Source: Franconibacter pulveris DSM 19144 (GTDB lineage Bacteria; Pseudomonadota; Gammaproteobacteria; Enterobacterales; Enterobacteriaceae). Taken from it: a stretch of 64,000 bases of DNA. The stretch is taken from assembly GCA_000621185.1 (NCBI GenBank), contig KK211222.1, positions 124,001 to 188,000 on the forward strand. The letters run 5' to 3'. The translations under genes and the position numbers were made by a program. Below the pieces are notes generated by a model. It saw nothing but the letters and a program-made list of their open reading frames with translations, was not told the DNA's origin and made no database searches. The number at the start of each line of letters is the position of its first letter. The first letter of the stretch is position 1. Of the stretch, positions 15,613-23,822 are shown one piece after another.

Positions 15613-16950
15613 ATGCAAACGTTAATTAAATCAATACCTCTGTCCTTGATAACCCTCACTGTCATCAGCGGCTACGCCAGCGCCGATGAAAAGTATGATT
15701 TCGCGCTTCATGGCTATTTACGGTCAGGTATTCTCGCTAATACCGATGGCAACCGGGTAGATTCGGTGGGACTGATGCCGGATGGTAAATGGCGCCTGGG
15801 TAACGAAGAAGATACCAAAATCGAATTGATCCCGACGGTTACGCTGAAATCGGATTCCGGTGCGGTCGCCCGTGTTCAGGCAAACCTGACGCATCAAACC
15901 AAATGTACCGCTGACTGGAACTGTACCGACGATGACGGTAAAGAAATCCAGTTCCGGGAAGGTTTTGCGGAGTTATCAAATCTTGATTTCGCTCCGGACA
16001 TGACGTTCTGGGCGGGTAAACGCTACAGCAGCTCTAACCTTTCCAGCCACCAGTTCGACTGGGAATATATTCAGTACAACGGAACCGGGGGCGGCTTTGA
16101 CAATCTGGATCTAGGCTTTGCGCGCTTTGATGCCGGCGTTTATGCCTTTACAACCACTGATGAAGCCAAAGCCTATCCGGTGGCTCTGGGGGATCAGGGA
16201 TACCCCGACGATTACTCGCTTAATCTGTGGTTCAAAAAAATTGGCGGGACCGGGCTGGACGTTGAGCTTATCGGCCACCACATGAACCGCAACGAAAATC
16301 ATCCCACCGCTGCACAGAAAGGTTACGGCGTGACGGCGCTGTACAACGTTGACAGCTTTTATGGCCTGACTGACGGCTATTCCCGCGTCGTTTTCCAGTA
16401 TGGCAAAGGCCTCGCCGCAGCGGACTCGCTGGGTAAAAACGGCTGGGGCTGGGCAAACCTTGAAGATACTCAGTCCTGGCGCGTGATTCTTGATGGCATG
16501 GCCAGTTTGGGCAAAGTCGAGGTGTCGACCTTCGCGTTTTATCAGAAAGATAAAAACTATCGCTGGTGGACCAGCGATGATGACGGCTGGGGACGCTCCA
16601 TGTGGGTTGCGGGTATCCGTCCGTATCATCAGATAACGAAGAACTTCGCCATGCAATATGAGGTGGGTTACGAATATCTGGATGATAAAAATTACATGGG
16701 GGTGAACGGTAAAGGGAAAGGGGGCCTGACCAAGGTAACCATCGCGCCGACGCTGACGTTTGATTCTGGATTCTGGACCCGTCCGCAGCTGCGATTCTTT
16801 GCCACCTATGCCAAATGGGATAAAGGCGTCTCGGATGCGATGGACAGAAATTACGACTGGGGCACCGGTACTCTTAGCCCGGGGGCCTATTCCCGTAGCG
16901 GCGAAACTGACACGCTGAATTTTGGTGTGCAGGCTGAAGTCTGGTTCTGA
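15613..16950 (+). CDS. LamB/maltoporin-family carbohydrate porin
   Basis: A 445-residue outer-membrane porin. The signal peptide ends near residue 23 (GYASA/DEK). The mature barrel starts YDFALHGYLRSGI, contains the typical FWAGKRYSSSNLSSHQFDW stretch and ends in Trp-Phe, as needed for barrel assembly. It resembles LamB, ScrY and BglH specific porins. Within this locus it would admit manno- or gluco-manno-oligosaccharides. The ATG at 15613 has AAAGGGAATCT; the frame upstream of it runs through the operator. The mannanase gene follows after 11 bp. Confidence 0.92.
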   Translation: MQTLIKSIPLSLITLTVISGYASADEKYDFALHGYLRSGILANTDGNRVDSVGLMPDGKWRLGNEEDTKIELIPTVTLKSDSGAVARVQANLTHQTKCTADWNCTDDDGKEIQFREGFAELSNLDFAPDMTFWAGKRYSSSNLSSHQFDWEYIQYNGTGGGFDNLDLGFARFDAGVYAFTTTDEAKAYPVALGDQGYPDDYSLNLWFKKIGGTGLDVELIGHHMNRNENHPTAAQKGYGVTALYNVDSFYGLTDGYSRVVFQYGKGLAAADSLGKNGWGWANLEDTQSWRVILDGMASLGKVEVSTFAFYQKDKNYRWWTSDDDGWGRSMWVAGIRPYHQITKNFAMQYEVGYEYLDDKNYMGVNGKGKGGLTKVTIAPTLTFDSGFWTRPQLRFFATYAKWDKGVSDAMDRNYDWGTGTLSPGAYSRSGETDTLNFGVQAEVWF

Positions 16951-16961
16951 GGAGAAAATAG

Positions 16962-19157
16962 ATGGCTTTCCCGATTCGAAAACTCCTGATGGTTTCCTTA
17001 CTCTCCGCGCTGGGAAGCGCGGGAGCACGTGCGGCGGAGCAATCCCATTTTGAACATTTTATTACTCGTGATGGCGCAGCGTTAAAAGATGGCGCCCGGC
17101 TCTTTCGCTTTGCCGGGATCCACGCCCCGGAGCTGCATCGCATAGAAGATGACGCGCGAGGAACCTGCAAGGCCGATCCGCGCGGGTGGGGGCAATATTT
17201 CAAATGGCCTACTGCCGAAGAGCAAGAGAACTGGATCAAAGCGCTGGTGCAAACAGGCGCTAAAGCACAGCGCGTGTATGTGCTTTCCGTTCAGCAGGAA
17301 AATGATACAGCCTGCGGACGTGAAACGCATATCCTGGCTCCGGCAACCCCGGACGGGATGCCGCGGCTGAATGAAACAGCAATGAAAGTGTATGACAACA
17401 TGATTGCCGAGGCGGATAAACAGGGGTTACGCCTGATTCTGCCGTTTATCGATCACTGGTGGTGGTGGGGGGGCCGGGAACAGCTGGCCGCGTTTTATGA
17501 TGAAAAGCCGGAAGATTTTTATCGGACAGACAGTAAAACCTACCGGGCCTATCAGGACGTGATCCGCCAGGTCATTACCCGTACTAACGCTATCACTGGA
17601 CGCCATTACTACGATGAAAAGGCAATCATGGCGTGGGAAACGGGTAATGAGCTGGAAAACACTAACGCCGATTTTCTGCATCAGACCGCAGCCTGGATCC
17701 GTAAATGGGCACCCCATCAGCTTATCGTCGATGGTACCTACAAAAAGGTGAATGATTTCGCGCTCAACGATCCGAACGTGGACATTATCAGCAATCACTA
17801 TTACACCAACGCCGGTAACAACCATCCCGAGCAGGTTCGTAAAGATCTGGAGGCGATAGGCGGCAAAAAAGTGTATCTGGTGGGCGAATTTGGTTTGCTC
17901 GATCAAAAAGATCTCAACGCTATCATGCAGTCAATTGTGCACACCGAGGTCAATGGCGCTCAGGCCGCAGGTGGCTTTATCTGGGGTTTTCGCGGTCATC
18001 GCCATGATGGTGGTTTTTACTGGCACAAAGAGTATACCGGCCACTATAGCTACCATCTGCCAGGCTTCCCGGTCGAGGGGAAAGCGAACCAGGAGATGGA
18101 GGTAGTCAATCTGGTGCGAACCGCTTCGGCGCAAATGGCAGGTCTGAGCGAGGCGCCTGCGCTGCCGGTACCGCAAGCGCCTAAGCTGCGCGAGAGCAAC
18201 TCGCCATTTGCCATTAACTGGATGGGTTCTCCCGTCGGGCGTTATTACGACGTGGAAAGAGCGACGCAGGCGCAGGGGCCGTGGACCCGTGTCGGCAAGG
18301 ATCTCTCCGACGGCAAAAATGAGTGGGATCCAGCGAAAATGAGTCTTTTCCGCGATGACTATCGCAGCCTGACGCCAGGTAAGACTTACTACTATCGGGT
18401 TATCGCTAAAAATGAGAGTGGTCAGTCTGTTCCTTCAAACGTGATTCGCCTGGAGCATACGCAGAAAAACCTTCCCCCGGTTATTACGCTACAGGACATG
18501 CTTTCTACCACTATTGATAAAGGGGTCCAGCTCAATGCGGCCTGGCAGGATGATAATTTGCCTGAGCCGAAGGTCAGTGTGGCGTGGAGCCATGACGGCA
18601 GGAATAACGTTCACTTTTGCGACAGCAGCAAAGCGGAAACCCGCGTCTGGTTCTCAGCACCGGGTGAGTATGCGTTGACCTTTACGGCTGACGATGGGTT
18701 GCTGAAAAGCAGCAAGACGATGAAAGTCAGCGTGAAACCTGCGGCGGGGCCTGGACCTGCGGATTACTGCAACTTTAGCGGCGGGACCCTGGACGTTAGC
18801 CAGGGGAAACTTAACTTCACTAAAAGCGATAAAGATACCCTGGCCATCGGAGAAGACGGTTTCCTTGGGCCTTTCGCTCATGACGGGGACAGCGTGAGCT
18901 GGCGGGTTAACGCTCCCTGGGACGGCAAATTTACCCTGCATGTGAAATTTAACGGCAAATGGGGTGGCAAGAAAAACTCGTTCATTGTGAACGGCGGAAC
19001 GCCGATTAGCATTGAATTCCCGCCAACGGATGAGCAGGGCCAGACCATGGACGTTCCGGTCGCGCTCAGGGCAGGGGACAACACCATCAGTTTTGGTAAG
19101 TTCTCCGGCGACTGGGGCTATATGTTCATCAAATCAATTGAAGTCACTGCAGAGTAG
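16962..19157 (+). CDS. Secreted GH5 endo-beta-mannanase-like enzyme with accessory domains
   Basis: A 731-residue exported glycosidase. The signal peptide ends near residue 24 (ARA/AE). The TIM-barrel of the GH5 mannanase type covers about 30-390, with the acid/base pair in WETGNE (Glu230), the active-site stretch NHYY and the nucleophile in VGEFG (Glu309). A fibronectin-III-like module (about 400-500, YYYRVIAKNESGQSVPSN), an Ig-like module (500-590) and a C-terminal carbohydrate-binding-like jelly roll (about 600-731, close to CBM35/CBM6 in pattern) follow. It should cut beta-1,4-mannan outside the inner membrane. How it passes the outer membrane is not visible. The GH5 call is firm; mannan specificity is inferred from motifs and neighbours. 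Confidence 0.85.
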   Translation: MAFPIRKLLMVSLLSALGSAGARAAEQSHFEHFITRDGAALKDGARLFRFAGIHAPELHRIEDDARGTCKADPRGWGQYFKWPTAEEQENWIKALVQTGAKAQRVYVLSVQQENDTACGRETHILAPATPDGMPRLNETAMKVYDNMIAEADKQGLRLILPFIDHWWWWGGREQLAAFYDEKPEDFYRTDSKTYRAYQDVIRQVITRTNAITGRHYYDEKAIMAWETGNELENTNADFLHQTAAWIRKWAPHQLIVDGTYKKVNDFALNDPNVDIISNHYYTNAGNNHPEQVRKDLEAIGGKKVYLVGEFGLLDQKDLNAIMQSIVHTEVNGAQAAGGFIWGFRGHRHDGGFYWHKEYTGHYSYHLPGFPVEGKANQEMEVVNLVRTASAQMAGLSEAPALPVPQAPKLRESNSPFAINWMGSPVGRYYDVERATQAQGPWTRVGKDLSDGKNEWDPAKMSLFRDDYRSLTPGKTYYYRVIAKNESGQSVPSNVIRLEHTQKNLPPVITLQDMLSTTIDKGVQLNAAWQDDNLPEPKVSVAWSHDGRNNVHFCDSSKAETRVWFSAPGEYALTFTADDGLLKSSKTMKVSVKPAAGPGPADYCNFSGGTLDVSQGKLNFTKSDKDTLAIGEDGFLGPFAHDGDSVSWRVNAPWDGKFTLHVKFNGKWGGKKNSFIVNGGTPISIEFPPTDEQGQTMDVPVALRAGDNTISFGKFSGDWGYMFIKSIEVTAE

Positions 19158-19163
19158 TTGTTT

Positions 19164-19190
19164 GGCTGCCCTCCTCGGGCAGCCTTTTTT
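19164..19190 (+). terminator. Strong intra-operonic terminator before the GH1 gene
   Basis: An 8-bp stem GGCTGCCC/GGGCAGCC, loop TCCTC and six T. It ends only 15 bases before the GH1 start codon, so the GH1 ribosome site lies just after the T run. No promoter for GH1 is evident, which suggests attenuation. Confidence 0.85.
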
Positions 19191-19205
19191 CATTCAGGAG
19201 CCATT

Positions 19206-20624
19206 ATGAATCGGTATCAATTTCCGGAAGGTTTTTTTTGGGGCGCAGCGGCGTCAGGCCCGCAGACGGAAGGCATAGCGAATAAGCCGCACCGTTCTAT
19301 CTGGGATAGCTGGTTCGCAGAACAACCCAACCGCTTTTTCCAGCAGATTGGTCCGCAGCAGGTATGTGAAACCTACAGTAAATATAAAGAGGACGTTGCG
19401 CTGATGAAGCAAACGGGATTCAACTCGTTTCGCACTTCTATTCAGTGGTCACGGCTTATCGATAATTTTGAAACCGGTGCACCGAACCCTGAGGCCGTTC
19501 AGTTTTACCATAACTACTTCGATGAGATGATTGCCAACGGCATTGAGCCAATGATCAATCTTTATCATTTCGACATGCCGGAGGCGTTGCAAAAGCAGTA
19601 TGGTGGTTTCGAATCGACCCATGTAACGGCGCTTTTCGCCCGATTTGCCCGGACGGCATTTGAGCTATTTGGTCATAAAGTCAAATACTGGATCACCTTT
19701 AATGAGCCGATTGTGCCTGTTGAAGGCGGCTATCTTTATGATTTCCATTATCCTTGCAAAAAAGACGGCAAACTGGCGGCGCAGGTTGCGTTCAATATTA
19801 TGCTGGCGCATGCGAAAGCGGTGCAGGTGTACAGAGAACTTGAACTGCCGGGTGAAATTGGCGTGGTGCTTAATCTAACCCCCTCGTATACCCGAAATAA
19901 CAGCGAAGAGGATAAAAAAGCGGCGTGGTATGCCGATCTGCTGTTTAATCGCAGTTTCCTGGACCCGCTGGTTAAGCATGAATTCCCGAAGGAATTATGT
20001 GAGATTCTGGCAACCCATCATTGTCTGCCTGAAATGAAGAAAGCGGATGTCGACCTGATAACCGGGTCGCGGGTAGATTTCCTTGGGGTTAATTATTACG
20101 TGCCGCGTCGGGTTAAAGCGCGTGAATGTCCCTATGATCTCGATTACTTTACGCCCGAATATTATTTTGAAAACTATAGCGATCCTGACGGGCGCTTTAA
20201 TCCCTATCGCGATAATAACGAGATTTTTCCGCAGGCGATTTATGATATAGCCTGCAACATCCGTGATAATTACGGCAATATTAAGTGGTATCTCGCTGAA
20301 ATTGGTATCGCCATGGATTTACAGTCAGAAGGCCCTGTTCAGGCTGATGGGTTTATTGATGACACATTTCGCATCGAATTAATGGAAGAACATCTCGAAC
20401 AGCTCCATCACGCCATCAGCGCGGGCGCGAACTGTTTTGGCGTGCACCAGTGGACATTTATTGATAACTGGTCGTGGATAAATAGCTTTAAACGTCGATA
20501 CGGTTTCTGGCGACTGGATCTGGAAACCGGAGAGCGGCAAATCAAGCGCAACGCCCTTTGGTTTGCGGAACTGGCCACCTCTAACGGATTTACTCCCGGC
20601 GCTTTTATAAAGGGCAAAAAATGA
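19206..20624 (+). CDS. GH1 6-phospho-beta-glycosidase (probable phospho-beta-mannosidase/glucosidase)
   Basis: A 472-residue cytoplasmic GH1 enzyme. It begins YQFPEGFFWGAAASG and has the acid/base motif TFNEP (Glu167). In place of the common TENG it has AEIG, with the nucleophile at Glu365. The C-terminal loop SWINSFKRRYGF supplies Ser423, Arg430 and Tyr432 where phospho-galactosidase LacG has Ser, Lys and Tyr for the substrate phosphate. It should split the 6-phospho-disaccharide delivered by the PTS. Specificity for mannose is inferred from the operon. The ATG at 19206 has AGGAG. It overlaps the isomerase gene by 4 bases. Confidence 0.88.
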   Translation: MNRYQFPEGFFWGAAASGPQTEGIANKPHRSIWDSWFAEQPNRFFQQIGPQQVCETYSKYKEDVALMKQTGFNSFRTSIQWSRLIDNFETGAPNPEAVQFYHNYFDEMIANGIEPMINLYHFDMPEALQKQYGGFESTHVTALFARFARTAFELFGHKVKYWITFNEPIVPVEGGYLYDFHYPCKKDGKLAAQVAFNIMLAHAKAVQVYRELELPGEIGVVLNLTPSYTRNNSEEDKKAAWYADLLFNRSFLDPLVKHEFPKELCEILATHHCLPEMKKADVDLITGSRVDFLGVNYYVPRRVKARECPYDLDYFTPEYYFENYSDPDGRFNPYRDNNEIFPQAIYDIACNIRDNYGNIKWYLAEIGIAMDLQSEGPVQADGFIDDTFRIELMEEHLEQLHHAISAGANCFGVHQWTFIDNWSWINSFKRRYGFWRLDLETGERQIKRNALWFAELATSNGFTPGAFIKGKK

Positions 20625-21790
20625 TGGCCTCATTTTATCGTCTGAGAAACAGCATTAAAAATTATGCCTGGGGTAGCCGAACGGCCCTGAATGCGCTGTT
20701 TGGCGTGCCTAACCCGGATGAGCAACCGCAGGCTGAAATCTGGATGGGGGCGCATCCGGCAGGGTGTTCCGAAATCGAAATCGGTGCGGTTTCTATTTCC
20801 TTACAGGACGCGATTGCGCAATCCCCTGAGACTGTTTTAGGGGAGCGAACGGCGGAAAAAGTTGGTCAGCTACCGTTTTTAGTAAAGATACTGGCGGCAG
20901 AAACCGCGCTTTCGCTTCAGGTCCATCCTGATAAACGTCAGGCGGAAGAGGGCTATGCAAGGCAAGGGAATCGAGCCGGAGACGATTATAACGATGCGAA
21001 TCATAAACCTGAGTTGGTTTATGCTATTACGCCTTTTATGGCGATGAATGGTTTTCGTCCTTATCCTGAAATTGTGAATCATTTTCTGCGTCTCAATTCG
21101 CCTGAACTCATGCCCGCGCTCACGGAATTTCGCACCAACCTGAACGCCGACGGGTTTAAGCGCTTCTTTGTCTGCCTGATGCAGCTTGCGCCGCAGGCGA
21201 AAAGCAATGTCCTCCAGCAACTGAAAGAGAGCCTTGAGGCTGGCGGTTTTGTCCATTTACAGGAATTTCTTATCCGCTTGCAGCAGGACTACCCGGGGGA
21301 TATCGGCATTCTGGCGCCGTTATTTTTACACTGCATAACGCTTGAGCCTGGCGAAGCCATGTTTTTGCAGGGCGGGACATTGCACGCATATGTGCACGGC
21401 ACCGCCGTCGAAGTGATGGCTTGCTCCGATAATGTTCTGCGCGCAGGCTTAACACCGAAAAAAATCAACGTACCTGAGTTAGTTAACTGTACGGTTTTTA
21501 GTGAAACGCATGAACACACCTTAAAGCTGGTCGCTGATACCGCTGGAACTGACCGTCATTATCCTGTCCCCGTAGAGGATTTTCGTTTCTCGGTGATGGG
21601 GAACTGTCAGCAAAAACGTATTGAAGTCGATAGCGCACAAATTTTACTTGTGCTTGAAGGCCTCACTACGTTGCGCGATACCCGCGGTGAGGAGATGAGG
21701 CTTCGCGCCGGCCAGTCGGTATTTATACCGGCTCTGACAGAGGCTTATTTTCTGACTCAAACCGGCCAATCCTGTCTGGTTCAGTACTGA
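20621..21790 (+). CDS. manA: Mannose-6-phosphate isomerase, type I
   Basis: A 389-residue phosphomannose isomerase. The start NSIKNYAWGSRTAL, EIWMGAHPAG, the zinc ligands in SLQVHPDK, NHKPEL and GGTLHAYV, and NVLRAGLTPK all match ManA. It converts mannose-6-phosphate to fructose-6-phosphate. Its ATG overlaps the GH1 stop (ATGA), so it is translationally coupled to the phospho-glycosidase. This is strong evidence that mannose-6-phosphate is the product. It is likely a second copy besides the housekeeping manA, which is not in the window. Confidence 0.93.
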   Translation: MMASFYRLRNSIKNYAWGSRTALNALFGVPNPDEQPQAEIWMGAHPAGCSEIEIGAVSISLQDAIAQSPETVLGERTAEKVGQLPFLVKILAAETALSLQVHPDKRQAEEGYARQGNRAGDDYNDANHKPELVYAITPFMAMNGFRPYPEIVNHFLRLNSPELMPALTEFRTNLNADGFKRFFVCLMQLAPQAKSNVLQQLKESLEAGGFVHLQEFLIRLQQDYPGDIGILAPLFLHCITLEPGEAMFLQGGTLHAYVHGTAVEVMACSDNVLRAGLTPKKINVPELVNCTVFSETHEHTLKLVADTAGTDRHYPVPVEDFRFSVMGNCQQKRIEVDSAQILLVLEGLTTLRDTRGEEMRLRAGQSVFIPALTEAYFLTQTGQSCLVQY

Positions 21791-21824
21791 ACAGTTGATG
21801 TTTGTACGCAGGCGTCTATCTCAA

Positions 21825-21857
21825 CAAAAAGTCCGCACGGCGCAAGCCGGACGGACT
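21825..21857 (-). terminator. Terminator of the MmcQ/YjbR gene
   Basis: The stem AGTCCG..CGGC / GCCG..CGGACT has loop GCAA. On the minus strand it is followed by five T. It also separates the convergent manA. Confidence 0.75.
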
Positions 21858-21873
21858 ATCAGGGAAGCGATAA

Positions 21874-22227
21874 TCAGGCCGTCAGCGCGTAACTTTCAGC
21901 AAGCAGTTCATAAACCGCTTTCGCAGGAAGCGGGCCGGAGAGCAGCACGCTTATCCAGTGCTCTTTGTTCATATGGTAAGCGGGCAGAATGCCTTCTTTC
22001 TGGCGTAGCGAACCGATGTGCTCAGGGCGAGCCTTAATGACCAGCACGTCTGTTTCATCGTCTGTCTTAAGCCCCAGTTTGCGGCCAGGCACATTCATTA
22101 CAATGCCAAACCATTTATTATTACTCTGGTGCCGAAGCACGGCATAAGCCGGGAATTTACGCCAGAGATATTCTGGTTCCGCATCATAATGCTCGCGGGC
22201 ATATCGTAACAATGCCTCTCTTTTCAT
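21874..22227 (-). CDS. MmcQ/YjbR family protein
   Basis: A 117-residue protein of the MmcQ/YjbR (DUF419) family: WRKFPAYAVLRHQSNNKWFGIVM near the start, LGLKTDDETDVLVIKARPEH, then the conserved ILPAYHMNKEHWISVLLSG. The fold resembles a DNA-binding CyaY-like domain, but no function is established. The ATG has GGGGTAATA. It is a single-gene unit with its own terminator. Confidence 0.9.
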   Translation of the reverse strand: MKREALLRYAREHYDAEPEYLWRKFPAYAVLRHQSNNKWFGIVMNVPGRKLGLKTDDETDVLVIKARPEHIGSLRQKEGILPAYHMNKEHWISVLLSGPLPAKAVYELLAESYALTA

Positions 22228-22557
22228 TATTACCCCATACGGCGAATGGTTAATTTATCAGCCTGGTTGTTTTATGCATAATATATGCTCATGGTAATGA
22301 GGGATGTGTCATAAGTAAAACCTTTCATAAAAACAAATTGCCGGGGCTAGCATACGGTCGCTTTACTCTAAAATCATTCATGATGATGTATTAAAGATGA
22401 AATATTTTCACTTCGGAATGTAAATAAAATTCAGGATATAAAAAGAATGATGTTTTAACAGGATATATTCGCTGGTTTAAGCAATATCTTAAAAGACGCG
22501 CAGCCACTTTTTGTTAGTCTTCAGGCCCGGCGAAAACCCATTAATCGGAGGTTGTAA
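22228..22557. other. Intergenic region with promoters only
   Basis: AT-rich and without an ORF that has a ribosome site. It must hold the promoters of the divergent MmcQ/YjbR and YoaK-type genes. No clear operator or RNA was seen. Confidence 0.5.
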
Positions 22558-23295
22558 GTGCTGATTAAACTTAAACGAGTGCGGTCCCATCTTGAGGACA
22601 GGAAACTCGCGCTGTGGCTGGCAACGGCCGCAGGACTGCTTAACGCTATCGCGCTTGGCGCGTTTGGTTTTTTTCCTTCCCATATGACCGGCAATACCTC
22701 GCAATTATCCAGCGAAGTTTCTACGACAGATTTTAAGAATATCGCTTTTTTTGGCGCCATTATTCTCGCCTTTGTCTGCGGCGCAATACTTGCCCGTATT
22801 ATCGTTATCTGGGGGATTGTCACTAATAACCGGCTGGTCTTTTGTCATATTCTGCTGGCTGAAGGGGTTATATTAACCGCAATTTCCATTTACGAGACCT
22901 ATTACCACGCCTTCACCTCAAACCGTGAAATTATCGCCGTGCTTTGCGGTTTGATGGGGCTGCACAATTCAACATCCACGCAGCTTTCTAACGGCAGAGT
23001 CCGATCCACACATATCACCGGTACGCTTACCGATGCGGGTATCTCTTTCGCTTCCGTTTTTGTCGCCATGCTGCGGCGCGATTATTCAAAAGATGCGCAG
23101 GCGCAAAAAAGTCAGCTCACCACCCACCTGACCACTATTTTCTCTTTTCTAACCGGAGGGATTGCCGGGCTGTCGTTGTTTAACTATTTCGGTTTTACAT
23201 CCATGACGGGCGTTGGGATAGTGCTGGCGACGGTCGCCATGCTTTCTATCATCACCATTAACCGCCGCGTGGGTAAGCTGCGCAGGGCGTATTAA
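22558..23295 (+). CDS. YoaK/DUF1275 family membrane protein
   Basis: A 245-residue inner-membrane protein with about six hydrophobic segments. Early motifs are AAGLLNAIALGAFGFFPSHMTGNTSQLS, and a second half carries the matching NGRVRSTHITGTLTDAG, the internal repeat that defines DUF1275. It is related in pattern to sulphate/anion transporter halves, but no substrate is known. It uses GTG as start, decided by a strong GGAGG at 22547. Confidence 0.88.
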   Translation: MLIKLKRVRSHLEDRKLALWLATAAGLLNAIALGAFGFFPSHMTGNTSQLSSEVSTTDFKNIAFFGAIILAFVCGAILARIIVIWGIVTNNRLVFCHILLAEGVILTAISIYETYYHAFTSNREIIAVLCGLMGLHNSTSTQLSNGRVRSTHITGTLTDAGISFASVFVAMLRRDYSKDAQAQKSQLTTHLTTIFSFLTGGIAGLSLFNYFGFTSMTGVGIVLATVAMLSIITINRRVGKLRRAY

Positions 23296-23316
23296 CCCGG
23301 AGCCGCTGCTGCGGCT

Positions 23317-23739
23317 CTACTCCTCCTGCGCGTGCGTCGGGGCGTTGTAAAGCGCGTCCATTTCATCCAGCGCCGCCTGGTTTTCCAGCCCCCACTGGTA
23401 CATCTGTTCTATTGGCTCTGCGAACGTTTTGCCAAGCGGCGTTAACCGGTAATCCACTTTCGGCGGGATAACGTCATAAACGTGACGGGCGATTAACCCG
23501 CGCTGTTCCAGCTCCTTGAGCGTCTGGAAAAGCATTTTTTTGGAAATGCCCTGCAGGCTGCGCTGTAGCTCGCCAGTGCGGGCGCGCCCCTCCGGCCAGT
23601 GATAAAGCGCGTGCAGCACCATGGTGCTCCACTTGACAGAAAAAAGATCCATCAGCCTACGCGGCGGCGAATCAGCGTAAAAGAAGAGCTTGCCGTCTAC
23701 CCATGCTGGCACAGTGATACCCTCGCTTATGGTCACCAT
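23317..23739 (-). CDS. HxlR-family winged-helix regulator
   Basis: Up to 140 residues. The HxlR winged helix is clear: FSVKWSTMVLHALYHWPEGRARTGELQRSL, then ISKKMLFQTLKELEQRGLIAR and DYRLTPLGKTF. The ATG at 23739 lies inside a perfect palindrome and has no ribosome site. A GTG at 23712, nine codons inside, has GAGGG at ideal spacing and is the more likely start (131 residues). It is divergent from an alcohol dehydrogenase gene. HxlR proteins usually sense reactive electrophiles or oxidants; a sensing Cys is not evident in the N-terminal part here. Confidence 0.88.
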   Translation of the reverse strand: MVTISEGITVPAWVDGKLFFYADSPPRRLMDLFSVKWSTMVLHALYHWPEGRARTGELQRSLQGISKKMLFQTLKELEQRGLIARHVYDVIPPKVDYRLTPLGKTFAEPIEQMYQWGLENQAALDEMDALYNAPTHAQEE

Positions 23740-23747
23740 TTGGTGAC
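23732..23747. promoter_or_regulatory. Probable HxlR operator
   Basis: A perfect dyad GTCACCA-TT-TGGTGAC between the HxlR gene and the divergent dehydrogenase. It would sit in the 5' leader if the GTG start at 23712 is used. Confidence 0.6.
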
Positions 23748-23822
23748 TACTATCTATAAAGAAGCCGTTTAGTTAAAGTCTGCCGCCTTCGTTGAATTAA
23801 AGCCAGTTCACTCCAGGGCCCT

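Noticed and set aside
9992-21790. Reading the PTS locus as a plain cellobiose or chitobiose system
   Set aside because: A mannanase-like GH5, a Mak-like kinase and manA would have no role with cellobiose or chitobiose; no chitobiose deacetylase (chbG) is present.
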